A DNA stretch of 55,329 nucleotides, taken from contig CAJQNB010000062.1 of the NCBI GenBank assembly GCA_905479575.1, positions 1-55,329 on the forward strand, written 5' to 3'. The notes below the pieces were generated by a model. It had not been told where the DNA came from, made no database searches, and saw nothing but the letters and a program-made list of their open reading frames with translations. This document shows, piece after piece, positions 26,922 to 35,279 of this stretch (within the stretch, counting starts at the first letter, position 1; each line of letters opens with the position of its first letter). Position numbers and translations under genes: made by a program. This DNA is from an uncultured Pseudophaeobacter sp. (GTDB lineage: Bacteria > Pseudomonadota > Alphaproteobacteria > Rhodobacterales > Rhodobacteraceae).

Positions 26922-27737
26922 CTAGGCCCATCTGCGATCCAGGAAAAACCCCGCTGTGATCCAGCCATCGCGTATCTCGGCGGCGTCTTTCCACGCCTGT
27001 TCAACCCTGTCCGGGGGCTGCCCAAGCTGCTGCGCCACTGTCGCCAGAGCTGTCTGCACCGTTCCGCCCTGGCACATCGCGTGCAAGAACACAAAATGGC
27101 CAAAGCTCACCGGGATGGTATGGGTGACATAGTCCTTGCGCAGAACCGCCAGATAAACCTGCTCCCGCTGCGGCGGCTGCGGCGCGCGCCCCTGACGAAC
27201 CGCGTGATAATACGTCCCGACAGGAAACCCATAGGACGCGACCGACAGGCTGGGTTGCACCACAAGCGCGGCGTCTGGCGTCGCCAGCTCTGCCAGGTGC
27301 AGATCCTCTGCTCCGGCGCAGTCAAAGGTGGAAAAAACCTGCCGCTCAAACCGGGTGAGGTCGATAATGAAATCCACCCAAAGCTCGGGCACGGGGGCAC
27401 CAAGATCGGGGCGATTGGCCTGCAAAAAACCTGCAAACCGGCGACCTTGATCATACAGAGTATAGCTTTCGGGCGGGTCCTGGCGAATGTATTCGGCAAC
27501 AAAATCATTGAACAACCCCTCCCCCAAGGCATAGCACAGCGCCGGAAACTGATCGCGCATACAGGCAGCGATCCGCAGGTTGTAACTGTTTTGATAGATC
27601 TCCAGGGCCGCCGCAGCCGACAGCCTGGATGTGGACTGCACCCGGTCCTCTATTTCCTGGGGCGGCGTCTGTTGCGGTTGTAGCAACGCCCCCTGCATCC
27701 ACTTTTGCAGGTCCAGCAGTTCAGGCGGGGCGCTCAC
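26922..27737 (-). CDS. DUF2063 (HvfC/BufC-like) MNIO partner protein
   Basis: A 271-residue protein with the DUF2063 N-terminal domain: LLDLQKWMQGALL near residue 10, then SAAAALEIYQNSYNLRIAACMRDQFPALCYALGEGLFNDFVAEYIRQDPP (residues 40-89). The C-terminal part is a second, less conserved domain. In studied systems these proteins bind the substrate peptide leader and hand it to the DUF692/MNIO enzyme. The start codon overlaps the MNIO stop (ATGA). It is the last gene of the operon. Family membership is clear; its partner role here is inferred from adjacency. Confidence 0.85.
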   Translation of the reverse strand: MSAPPELLDLQKWMQGALLQPQQTPPQEIEDRVQSTSRLSAAAALEIYQNSYNLRIAACMRDQFPALCYALGEGLFNDFVAEYIRQDPPESYTLYDQGRRFAGFLQANRPDLGAPVPELWVDFIIDLTRFERQVFSTFDCAGAEDLHLAELATPDAALVVQPSLSVASYGFPVGTYYHAVRQGRAPQPPQREQVYLAVLRKDYVTHTIPVSFGHFVFLHAMCQGGTVQTALATVAQQLGQPPDRVEQAWKDAAEIRDGWITAGFFLDRRWA

Positions 27738-28693
27738 CCCTCTTCCAGCTCTACTGCTCCGTCCATAACATCCGGCACCAGGAAACTGACTGGGTTGGAC
27801 ACCGCCCGGGTTTCAGCCACCGGAGCAGGCCCGCCGGTCAGAGACGCAAAACCGCCATTCATATAGGCTTTGGCCTTGAGCAACTCCCCATGGCAGACCT
27901 CAAAGGCGGGAATATTGCCGTCCCACTCCAACAAGGTAGAGGCCCCATTGCTGCGCTGCCAGGCCAAGGCAAACAGCGCCCAGACCTCCGGGCGCACTGG
28001 TTGGTCATGGGTATCAATCAAATGGCTGCCACAATCCGTATGACCCGCCAGATGCATCTGCACCACACGGGCCCAGGGGAAGCTGTCAAAGTAGTCCACC
28101 GGGTCGCTTTCGGCGTTGAAGCAGCTCACAAAGACGTTGTTGACGTCCAAAAGCAATCCGCAGTCGGTGCGGTCACAGAGGGCACGCAGGAATTCAGGCT
28201 CGGACAGAGTATTTTCGCGGAAATTCAGATAGGTAGAGGGGTTTTCCAGGATCAATGGACGCCCCAGCACCTCTTGCACCCGGTGCACACGGGCGGCGAT
28301 ATGGTCCAGCGTTGCCTCGGTCAGCGGAACCGGCAGCAAATCATGCGAGTTCAATCCCATGACGCCGGTCCAGCACAGGTGATCACTGATCCACTGTGGC
28401 TGCACCTCTTGTGCCAGATGTTTCAGCCGCTGGAGGTAGTCCATGTTCAAAGGATCACTGCTGCCAATTGACAGCGACACCCCATGCAGCACCACCGGAT
28501 AACGCTCGGCCACTTTGCGGATCACCTGACGCGGACGCCCACCGGAATCCATAAAGTTCTCCGAGATGGCCTCGAACCAGTCGACCTCCGGCCAAGTGGT
28601 CAGGATATGGTCAAAATGGGTGTTGCGCAGCCCCAGCCCCAGGCCAAGCCTGGGCAGTTTTGCGATCTCTGTTGGCGGTTTTGTCACGAACAA
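27734..28693 (-). CDS. DUF692 multinuclear non-heme iron oxidase (MNIO), MbnB/HvfB-like
   Basis: A 319-residue TIM-barrel enzyme of the MNIO family, which oxidatively modifies cysteines (and some other residues) of ribosomal peptides using a di- or tri-iron centre. The metal-ligand set is intact: His70 (VVLHGVSLSIG), Asp104-His105 (SDHLCW), Glu150-Asn151 (ILENPS), Asp183 and Asn185 (LLDVNNVF), His214 and His218 (HLAGHTD), Asp227 and His229 (DTHDQP) and Glu256 (LLEWDGN). Its start lies ten bases inside the Cys-rich protein gene and its stop overlaps the DUF2063 start, so all three are translated as a unit. The likely substrate is the Cys-rich protein encoded just upstream. Confidence 0.93.
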   Translation of the reverse strand: MFVTKPPTEIAKLPRLGLGLGLRNTHFDHILTTWPEVDWFEAISENFMDSGGRPRQVIRKVAERYPVVLHGVSLSIGSSDPLNMDYLQRLKHLAQEVQPQWISDHLCWTGVMGLNSHDLLPVPLTEATLDHIAARVHRVQEVLGRPLILENPSTYLNFRENTLSEPEFLRALCDRTDCGLLLDVNNVFVSCFNAESDPVDYFDSFPWARVVQMHLAGHTDCGSHLIDTHDQPVRPEVWALFALAWQRSNGASTLLEWDGNIPAFEVCHGELLKAKAYMNGGFASLTGGPAPVAETRAVSNPVSFLVPDVMDGAVELEEG

Positions 28694-29295
28694 CTGCCTC
28701 CCCCCGACAGCCCGCTGGCGCCACAGGCGGCAAAGCTGTTGCAGTTTTCCGTGATCCAGGATTCCGTCGGGCCGGTGTCGCTAAACGGCGCTGGTGCCGC
28801 CCCGAGCTTTTCACCCGATTGCTTTTGCGCATAGGCTTCCTCAAACACCTGGCGGGCCCGGGTCCAGACGCTCATCCCCTTGTGGTCACCTTCGGTGATA
28901 AAGCGTTCGGCATTGATCGGGGCCGCACAAGACCCCATCGAGCGGCAGTCGTTCTGGCCGGGTTGGTCCATATCGGGCCCCCAACCATACAGCCCACAGC
29001 CGCCCTGATTGGCGCAGTTGTTATTGGTATGGCAGGAATGGATTTCGGTGGTGGCGCAAAACCCCTGCCCGGCACAGCTGTTTGGATTATTGCCATTGGG
29101 CCCATGAATGCCGTAGCGATCCTGCCCCTTGCAGGAATTCAGCCCCAGACAGGCGTGCAGTTCAGCGCCTTGCGGCAATTCCAGCGGCGCCCCCGCTTTG
29201 CCATAGGGAGTGTCTTTCCAGTTAAAGGGCGGGGGCACCACTGCTGGCAGATCGGTCTGCGATGTCTTGGCGTTGCTGTGCTTGGTCTCAGACAT
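28684..29295 (-). CDS. Cys-rich protein with six C-x5-C units, likely MNIO substrate
   Basis: A 203-residue protein I do not recognise as a named family. Twelve cysteines sit at 49, 55, 74, 80, 88, 94, 100, 117, 123, 185, 191 and 202. Eleven of them fall into six C-x5-C units (CLGLNSC, CAGQGFC, CHTNNNC, CANQGGC, CRSMGSC, CNSFAAC), mostly followed by Gly or Ala. The spacers are rich in Gly, Asn and Ser. Residues 1-45 are Cys-free and proline-rich (VVPPPFNWKDTPYG), and could be a leader; residues 124-184 are a Cys-free, probably helical spacer. There is no Sec signal. It overlaps the MNIO gene by ten bases. Being the substrate of that enzyme is my inference; an alternative is a metal-binding structural protein. 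Confidence 0.8.
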   Translation of the reverse strand: MSETKHSNAKTSQTDLPAVVPPPFNWKDTPYGKAGAPLELPQGAELHACLGLNSCKGQDRYGIHGPNGNNPNSCAGQGFCATTEIHSCHTNNNCANQGGCGLYGWGPDMDQPGQNDCRSMGSCAAPINAERFITEGDHKGMSVWTRARQVFEEAYAQKQSGEKLGAAPAPFSDTGPTESWITENCNSFAACGASGLSGGGSCS

Positions 29296-29392
29296 GGGTT
29301 TGTCCTTTCGGCATCTTTAAGTGGCGTAACGGCCAGTTCATTTGCAGCTTTTCAGGCCGGAACCGACCTGAACTGCAGGTGCAGATTGCGAC

Positions 29393-31213
29393 CTAGGTCT
29401 GTGGCCAATAGGCGCTGACATCAGGCAGGTGCATACCCTCGCCATCAGCGGATGTTTTGTTGATGGTCAGGGCCACCAGCGGCGCCACCGACCCGTTGAG
29501 CGCACTATTGCCCGCCGTCGCAAGCAGCGCCTCGGCGCCAAGCTGCGCCAGATTGGCAAAGGCCTCCTGGCGTGCGCCCAGCCCCTGCCCCGCCGGACCA
29601 AAGCCAAGGTTATCAAAACTGGGCGCCAATGCGACGGTCCGACCATCCGTCAAGGTCACCTCATAGCCACGCATCAGGGCGATGAATTTATCCAGAATCC
29701 AGATCATCGAGCGATGCAACGCGATGTTGAAAAAGTACTTTTGATGGGGAACAGTTCCATCTTTTGAAACCTTGTCAGCCCCCGGCTGGTCCGGCGCGAC
29801 ATAGTTCGGTTCGATCTTGTAGATGGTTTCGGACAGGATCAGCATGTACTGGAACAAGCCACTACAAAAATCATTCAGCGCCGTTGCGATCGGATCATGG
29901 GCATAGTCCGCGCGCGTCGGATTGGCCGGGTAGTCAAACAGCAGCTCTTTGGCTTTGAGCCCCTCCGCGCTCCATTTATTCGCCTTGCCCTGCACCGCTT
30001 CCGACAGCCACTGCAGGTCGATCTGTTCTTCCATCCAGGGCGGCAGGCTTTCCAGGCTGTGCGAGAAATCCTCAAACTGCATCTGCAACTCAAGAAACTT
30101 GTCAAAATGGCTCTGCTCTGCCTGCGAGGCCGGGTCATCCCAGTTTGCCTCGCTACCACCGGGTTTGGCGGAATATCCCTCGCCCTGCTCACAAATTGTT
30201 TCCAGCGCCAGCATGACATCCTGGCGACTGGAAATCGTCATCAGCTCAAAAGCACCAGAAACCGTATGCCCCTTGTGGTCCTCAACCGGGCGCACCGGCG
30301 CATCAGAACTATCCGCCGCATCGGCATAGACAGTGACCTCTGCGGCACCGGGCAGCCCCGCTGGACAGCCCGAGCCGCCCCCCGGAGCAGTCGGCGCCGG
30401 TCTGGAAGGATCAAAGGCCTGTTTGGGATAGATGGTGTCGATATTGTTCGGCGCGTAGTTATAGGGCTGGATTTGCTGCTTGGGATCTCCGGCCTGAAAA
30501 TCCCCATCGTCAAAATAGGCAGAGGCCACAATGCAGCGAATAAAGGAATAGAACTGGCCAATCGAATTCCAGTTCTGATCCATCGGCCAGCCGTGTTCAT
30601 TCAAAAACGCCAAGGCCTCCTTGCCGGGCATCTGGGACAGCTCCCGCACCAGATCCGGCAAAGCCTCGGCCGGGATTTCACTAAAGAACGGGTTATGGGG
30701 ATATTCGATCTGCAGGAAGTGCCACAGCTGGGCGGAGCAGAAAGGCCGCAGCGGGATCCCGCCCTTGGACTGTGGGTCCGGGCCTTCTGGCACCACCGGA
30801 TTATGATGCGGCAACAGCGCAGGATAGCTTTGCGGTGCCGCTTGGTAAAGCTGCGGCGGCTGGCCTGTCAAAGCAAAATAAATGTTGCTGGACAAAGACA
30901 TGTGCAGCATCTCTTCGACAGCAACCGACATGATGACGCCGCCCGCCTCATTGGCAAAAATCTGCGCGGCCTCCAGGTCTTTGCCCTGTAGCTTGGTCCG
31001 ATTGATCGAGTAATAGGTGTACAAATACAGCGGAATAGTTGCCAGCTCGACCTGAATGGCGGCCTGCAGGTCCGCGATCAACCGCGCCTTTAGCGTGTCC
31101 TTATCCCCCAGCACCCCTGCATTGATGATGGCAACCATCATGACCTCTGCCTGCGACAAATCAAACGCTTCGTGCATGTCCTGCACGTGTTTCAAACTCG
31201 CATCTACATCCAT
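29393..31213 (-). CDS. VioB-type ferritin-like domain protein
   Basis: About 606 residues. The N-terminal 300 or so carry the ferritin-like domain also found in VioB/RebD-type proteins: helix LIADLQAAIQVELATIPLYLYTYYSI with Glu56, then IMSVAVEEMLHMSLSSNIYFAL with Glu101-x-x-His104, the usual diiron ligands. PALLPHHNPVVPEGPDP lies near residue 140. The C-terminal half is less familiar, with DKFIALMRGYEVTLTDGRTVALAPSF near the end. I start at ATG 31213 (MDVDASLKHVQDMHEAF); the open frame extends 28 codons upstream with a Cys-rich, implausible sequence. It is the first gene of the operon, 97 bases before the Cys-rich gene. A redox or oxygenase role is likely; the substrate is unknown. Confidence 0.82.
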   Translation of the reverse strand: MDVDASLKHVQDMHEAFDLSQAEVMMVAIINAGVLGDKDTLKARLIADLQAAIQVELATIPLYLYTYYSINRTKLQGKDLEAAQIFANEAGGVIMSVAVEEMLHMSLSSNIYFALTGQPPQLYQAAPQSYPALLPHHNPVVPEGPDPQSKGGIPLRPFCSAQLWHFLQIEYPHNPFFSEIPAEALPDLVRELSQMPGKEALAFLNEHGWPMDQNWNSIGQFYSFIRCIVASAYFDDGDFQAGDPKQQIQPYNYAPNNIDTIYPKQAFDPSRPAPTAPGGGSGCPAGLPGAAEVTVYADAADSSDAPVRPVEDHKGHTVSGAFELMTISSRQDVMLALETICEQGEGYSAKPGGSEANWDDPASQAEQSHFDKFLELQMQFEDFSHSLESLPPWMEEQIDLQWLSEAVQGKANKWSAEGLKAKELLFDYPANPTRADYAHDPIATALNDFCSGLFQYMLILSETIYKIEPNYVAPDQPGADKVSKDGTVPHQKYFFNIALHRSMIWILDKFIALMRGYEVTLTDGRTVALAPSFDNLGFGPAGQGLGARQEAFANLAQLGAEALLATAGNSALNGSVAPLVALTINKTSADGEGMHLPDVSAYWPQT

Positions 31214-31540
31214 TTGGGTGCCCCAATTTATCAAACAATGAGTTGGCTCTGACGGCTGCGCCGCGCACGACGTTGTGCAATGGGTGCACAGTTCCACCTG
31301 AGGTAGAGTTAGTCAAATATTTTCGCACACGTTTTGAGTGATAACATACCTCCCCCCATTGCAAAAACTCTGGCCCCTGCGCCGCCCATTTTGGCCGGGA
31401 CATGTCTGGCCTCAGCAGTGGCGATCTGGGGTTTGGGGAAGTCGGCTGATCAGAGGGCGGCGCTGGCCAGAAAGCAAAGAGCCCGATGCCGCCCAGCTGA
31501 GTCAGCTTTTGCGCGAAGTCGCGCGTGGTCTCATCGTGCC
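31214..31540. other. Upstream region of the ferritin-like/MNIO operon
   Basis: 327 bases from the ferritin-like start to the end of the carboxyltransferase gene. They must hold the operon's promoter. Beside the inverted repeat at 31274-31290, an AT-rich stretch at about 31310-31350 contains a TTGACT reading toward the operon, but without a good -10. Short frames on both strands are not convincing genes. Confidence 0.4.
31274..31290. promoter_or_regulatory. Candidate operator: TGTGCA-N5-TGCACA inverted repeat
   Basis: A perfect 6-bp inverted repeat with five bases between the arms lies about 60 bases upstream of the ferritin-like gene start. It has the size and position of a dimeric repressor or activator site. 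No regulator gene sits directly beside it, so the binding protein is unknown. Confidence 0.35.
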
Positions 31541-33316
31541 TTACCAGGCATCGACATAGCGATCACTGGGGATAGTGGGACCTGACGCCGCGATAACCCG
31601 CGCGATTTCCTCACGCGTCAGGGCAGGATCAATCACCGCGTCGAATTCCAGCAGGCTCGCAGCGTTCAGGGCTGAACCGTTTTTGTACAGCTCTGCAACC
31701 AGACGCTGGTATTCTGCCTCGCGCGCCACCGGATCCGAAATTGCGGCCAGGTGGTCGCGGTGGCCCAGCTTTACCGCGCCCTCCAACCCCATGGCGCCCA
31801 CCTCGCCCGTGGGCCATGCGCAACAATAATGCGGCCGGTCAAAGCCGCCGCCCGCCATCGCCATCGCCCCCAGGCCATAGGCCTTGCGCAGAATGACGGT
31901 CACCAGGGGTTGGCCAAAATGTGCGCCAGCAAGGAACAGGCGCGAGATATGCGCCACCTGCCCGGTCTCTTCGATCGCTGGCCCCACCATAAATCCCGGT
32001 GTGTCGCAGAGCGTCACAACCGGCAGCCCCCAAGCGTCGCAAAGTTGCAAGAACCGCGCGCCCTTGTCCCCTGCGGGCGCATCAATGGCGCCGCCAAGAT
32101 GCAGCGGATTATTTGCCAAAATCCCATAGGCTTGCCCCTTGATACGCACAAACCCGGTGATCATGCCCTGACCAAAATCCCGGCGCAGTTCCAGGAAACT
32201 GTCCGCATCGGCCAGCGCCTCAATGGCCTGGCGCATGTCATAGGCGCGGCTGCGATCGGCGGGCACAACGCTGCGCAGGGGGATGACAGGCGCGATTTCT
32301 TGCGGGCAGGCTTTTGCAGCCGACAACCCCAATAGCGCCTTTGCAGCGGCGACCGCCCCAGCCTCGTCCTGGCGCAACAGGTCGATGACACCATTGGCCT
32401 TTTGCGTTTCAGAGGGACCAATCTCCTGTGGCTTTACACTGCCCAAACCGCCGCCTTCGATCATCGCCGGGCCACCCATGCCGATCCAACTGTTGTCGGT
32501 GGCAATTCGGACATTACACAGGCCAAACATGGCTGCATTCCCGGCAAAGCACATCCCGGCGGCGATGCCGATCTTGGGGCCCCGATGGGCGGCAAAGTTG
32601 CGAAAGGAGGGCACGTTCAACCCGGCCACCACCAGCGGCGCCACATCGTAGTCATTGGGACGCCCGCCGCCACCTTCTGCAAAGAGCACGATAGGCAGAT
32701 CGTCCCGCCCAGCGCGTTCAATCAAGCGGTCCATCTTGCGGTGGTGATTGTAGCCCTGGGTACCAGCAAGCACCATGTAATCAACCGCCATTGCCGCAAC
32801 AGCGCGCCCGTTCACCGTGCCTGTACCGCAAATGATCCCATCCCCCTGGGTGCGCGATTGCAAATCCGCCAGGGGGCGTTTTGTACGCTGTGCAGCCACG
32901 GCCAGGGCTCCGTATTCAGTAAAGGACCCTGGATCGAACAGATCCTCGATATTTTCGCGCGCTGTACGGCCGCCGTTTTGCTGACGCTTGGCAACCGCCT
33001 GTGATCTGCTGCTATCCGCAAGCCCCGCCATGCGTGCCTCAAACTCGGAAAACTCCAGCCGCAGCCCTTGCTCCTGCTGCTTCACCTGCAAAGAAACCTC
33101 GCCCGGCTCCAGGCTCACCAGCGGTTCGCCACCGCGCAGTTCATCCCCTGGTGACACATGCAGTGCCGTCACCACGCCGCTTTCATCGGCGCGGATTTCG
33201 TGCTGCATTTTCATCAGCTCGGTCACAAGCAAAACAGTGCCTGCGGCAATCTCATCCCCGAGCCCCACGCGAATTTCAGAAACGATGGCCGGGTTTTCAG
33301 CTTTGATGGTTTTCAC
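31541..33316 (-). CDS. Biotin carrier domain fused to acyl-CoA carboxyltransferase
   Basis: A 591-residue fusion. Residues 1-75 are a biotinyl domain with the attachment motif VTELMKMQHEIRADESG (biotinyl Lys36). Residues 120-591 are both halves of a carboxyltransferase of the acetyl/propionyl/methylcrotonyl-CoA type (IICGTGTVNGRAVAAMAVDYMVLAGTQGYNHHRKMDRLIERA; LCDTPGFMVGPAIEETG). I chose GTG 33316, preceded by AGAGGA eight bases upstream, over an ATG 17 codons further up. No biotin carboxylase gene is in the window, so that subunit must come from elsewhere. It is divergent from the acyl-CoA ligase, 277 bases away. The acyl-CoA substrate is not deducible. Confidence 0.87.
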   Translation of the reverse strand: MKTIKAENPAIVSEIRVGLGDEIAAGTVLLVTELMKMQHEIRADESGVVTALHVSPGDELRGGEPLVSLEPGEVSLQVKQQEQGLRLEFSEFEARMAGLADSSRSQAVAKRQQNGGRTARENIEDLFDPGSFTEYGALAVAAQRTKRPLADLQSRTQGDGIICGTGTVNGRAVAAMAVDYMVLAGTQGYNHHRKMDRLIERAGRDDLPIVLFAEGGGGRPNDYDVAPLVVAGLNVPSFRNFAAHRGPKIGIAAGMCFAGNAAMFGLCNVRIATDNSWIGMGGPAMIEGGGLGSVKPQEIGPSETQKANGVIDLLRQDEAGAVAAAKALLGLSAAKACPQEIAPVIPLRSVVPADRSRAYDMRQAIEALADADSFLELRRDFGQGMITGFVRIKGQAYGILANNPLHLGGAIDAPAGDKGARFLQLCDAWGLPVVTLCDTPGFMVGPAIEETGQVAHISRLFLAGAHFGQPLVTVILRKAYGLGAMAMAGGGFDRPHYCCAWPTGEVGAMGLEGAVKLGHRDHLAAISDPVAREAEYQRLVAELYKNGSALNAASLLEFDAVIDPALTREEIARVIAASGPTIPSDRYVDAW

Positions 33317-33593
33317 GTCAGTCCTCTTAGATTTTGGCCTCTTTGGTTGTGGCCAACTGGGGTTCACCTCTGGGATTTCTGGCCTTTTTGGCTTTGCCCC
33401 CGCATTTCTGTTGCGCTGGGTTTGGCCCCAGCATGCGCCAGTTCCGGCGCCCTGTGCAAAGGACGTCCCGTCACATCAAAATCAGGATTATCCAATCAGC
33501 TAAAAGCGTTGACTTGCGCGGCGGCGATGATCACCTTTGGCGGAAATCCTAGGGTCCGCCCTTCCACGTCACAGCAAACTGAGAGGTCGCACC

Positions 33594-35153
33594 ATGCAGA
33601 TCACCTCCATGATCAAACGCGCCGCCCAGATCAATCCCAATGGGATTGCAACCATATTCCAGGACCGTCAGCAAAGCTGGAGCCAGATGCTGGACCGTGT
33701 TGCCCGCCTGGCCGGCGCCCTGCAGGAGCTGGGGATGAAACCTGGCGACCGGGTGGCTTTGGTCTCGCTGAACTCGGATCGGTTCATCGAATATTATTTC
33801 GCCGTGGTCTGGGGCGGCGGCGCCATGATGCCGATGAACATTCGCTGGAGCGCCGCCGAATGCGCCTATGCGCTGAACGACGCCGGGGCCGAAATTCTGA
33901 TCTGCGATGACGCGTTCAAGGATCTTGCCACCGAGGTAAAGCCGCAGGTTACCGGGCTAAAGACGCTGATCTACGCCGGAGACGGCGCAACGCCAGAGGG
34001 TATGGAAAACTACGAAGACCTGCTCACCGCCGCTGCGCCTGCCGCTGATCTGGAGCGCAGCGGTGATGATCTGGCAGGCGTTTTTTACACCGGGGGCACA
34101 ACCGGTTTCCCCAAAGGTGTGATGCTGTCCCACACAAATTTCTATGTCGGGGCCGTCTCAAATGCCCATGACATCAACATGCACGACAGGACAGTCTATC
34201 TGCATGCTGCACCGATGTTCCACATTGCCGATCTGCTGTGGTTCAGTGCCATCACCCTGATGGCGGGGACCCATGTCATTATCCCCATGTTCACCCCCGA
34301 GGGTACTCTGAAAGCGATTGAACAACACCGCCCAGACCAGACCCTGCTGGTGCCGGTGATGTTGCAGATGGTTCTGCAAAGCGACAGGCTGGCGCAGACG
34401 GATATCTCCTCTTTGCGCCAGATCGCCTATGGCGCCTCTCCCATTACCGAGGCGGTCCTGAAAGACGCCTTTGTGAAATTCCCCAATGTCTCGTTTTTGC
34501 AGGCCTTTGGCCAAACCGAGCTGAGCCCGGTCGCGACCATTTTGCCCGCCGAATACCATGTGCTGGACGGCCCCAAAGCAGGTAAGCTGCGCTCTGCGGG
34601 TCGTGCCACGCGGGTGTGCGAGATCCGCATTGTGGATGACCACAACCAAGAGGTCGCGCGCGGCGATGTTGGTCAGATTGCGGTCAAGGGGCCGACAACC
34701 ATGCTCGGCTATTGGAACAAGCCAGAGGTGACCGCAGAAACCATCATTGATGGCTGGGTCATGACCGGGGATGCTGGCTATATGGACGAAGACGGCTTTG
34801 TCTTTTTGGTCGACAGGGTGAAGGATATGATCGTCTCAGGCGGCGAAAACGTCTATTCTGCCGAAGTCGAGAATGCTCTGGGCCAGCACCCCGCCGTCGC
34901 CACCAGTGCGGTCATCGGCATTCCCAGCGATCAATGGGGTGAAAGCGTGCATGCTCTTGTCATCCTGCACCCTGACGCAACCGTCACCACCGAAGAGTTG
35001 CAGGCCCACTGTCACCAGCTGATCGCCGGATACAAATGCCCGCGTAGCATCGAATACCGAACAGATCCCTTCCCCCTGTCTGGTGCAAACAAAGTGCTGA
35101 AAACCGAGTTGCGCAAACCCTACTGGCAAGGAAAGCAACGTCAGATCTCGTAA
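33594..35153 (+). CDS. AMP-binding acyl-CoA ligase (fatty-acid type)
   Basis: A 519-residue ANL-superfamily acyl-CoA synthetase, activating a carboxylic acid as acyl-AMP and then acyl-CoA. The P-loop is FYTGGTTGFPKGVMLSHTN near residue 165. FLQAFGQTELSPVATI lies near 300, the ATP motif TGDAGYMDEDGFVFLVDRVKDMIVSGGENVYSAEVE spans about 390-425, and the C-terminal Lys is probably in GANKVLKTELRKP. ATG 33594 follows GAGAGG. It is divergent from the carboxyltransferase and convergent with the LanM end, 140 bases away. It might supply acyl-CoA to the adjacent lipopeptide cluster, or form a catabolic pair with the carboxylase; both are inference. Confidence 0.9.
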   Translation: MQITSMIKRAAQINPNGIATIFQDRQQSWSQMLDRVARLAGALQELGMKPGDRVALVSLNSDRFIEYYFAVVWGGGAMMPMNIRWSAAECAYALNDAGAEILICDDAFKDLATEVKPQVTGLKTLIYAGDGATPEGMENYEDLLTAAAPAADLERSGDDLAGVFYTGGTTGFPKGVMLSHTNFYVGAVSNAHDINMHDRTVYLHAAPMFHIADLLWFSAITLMAGTHVIIPMFTPEGTLKAIEQHRPDQTLLVPVMLQMVLQSDRLAQTDISSLRQIAYGASPITEAVLKDAFVKFPNVSFLQAFGQTELSPVATILPAEYHVLDGPKAGKLRSAGRATRVCEIRIVDDHNQEVARGDVGQIAVKGPTTMLGYWNKPEVTAETIIDGWVMTGDAGYMDEDGFVFLVDRVKDMIVSGGENVYSAEVENALGQHPAVATSAVIGIPSDQWGESVHALVILHPDATVTTEELQAHCHQLIAGYKCPRSIEYRTDPFPLSGANKVLKTELRKPYWQGKQRQIS

Positions 35154-35279
35154 CCGCGCCTTGGCACGGGTCCCGGCCTGCATCTTGTTTCACAGCGAAA
35201 ACCAAGGCCGGGATCTACGCGCACCCTTCGCGAAACGGCAGGGATGCGGTGGAGCACTGGGAAATCAATATAATTTCAA

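Noticed and set aside
31214..31297. 28-residue N-terminal extension of the ferritin-like protein (MELCTHCTTSC...)
   Set aside because: Cys-rich, unlike the family, and it would overlap the candidate operator at 31274-31290; the ATG at 31213 fits the domain start.
35172..35212. CCCGGCCT/AGGCCGGG inverted repeat as terminator of the acyl-CoA ligase
   Set aside because: The loop is 25 bases and no U-run follows; too weak to call alone.
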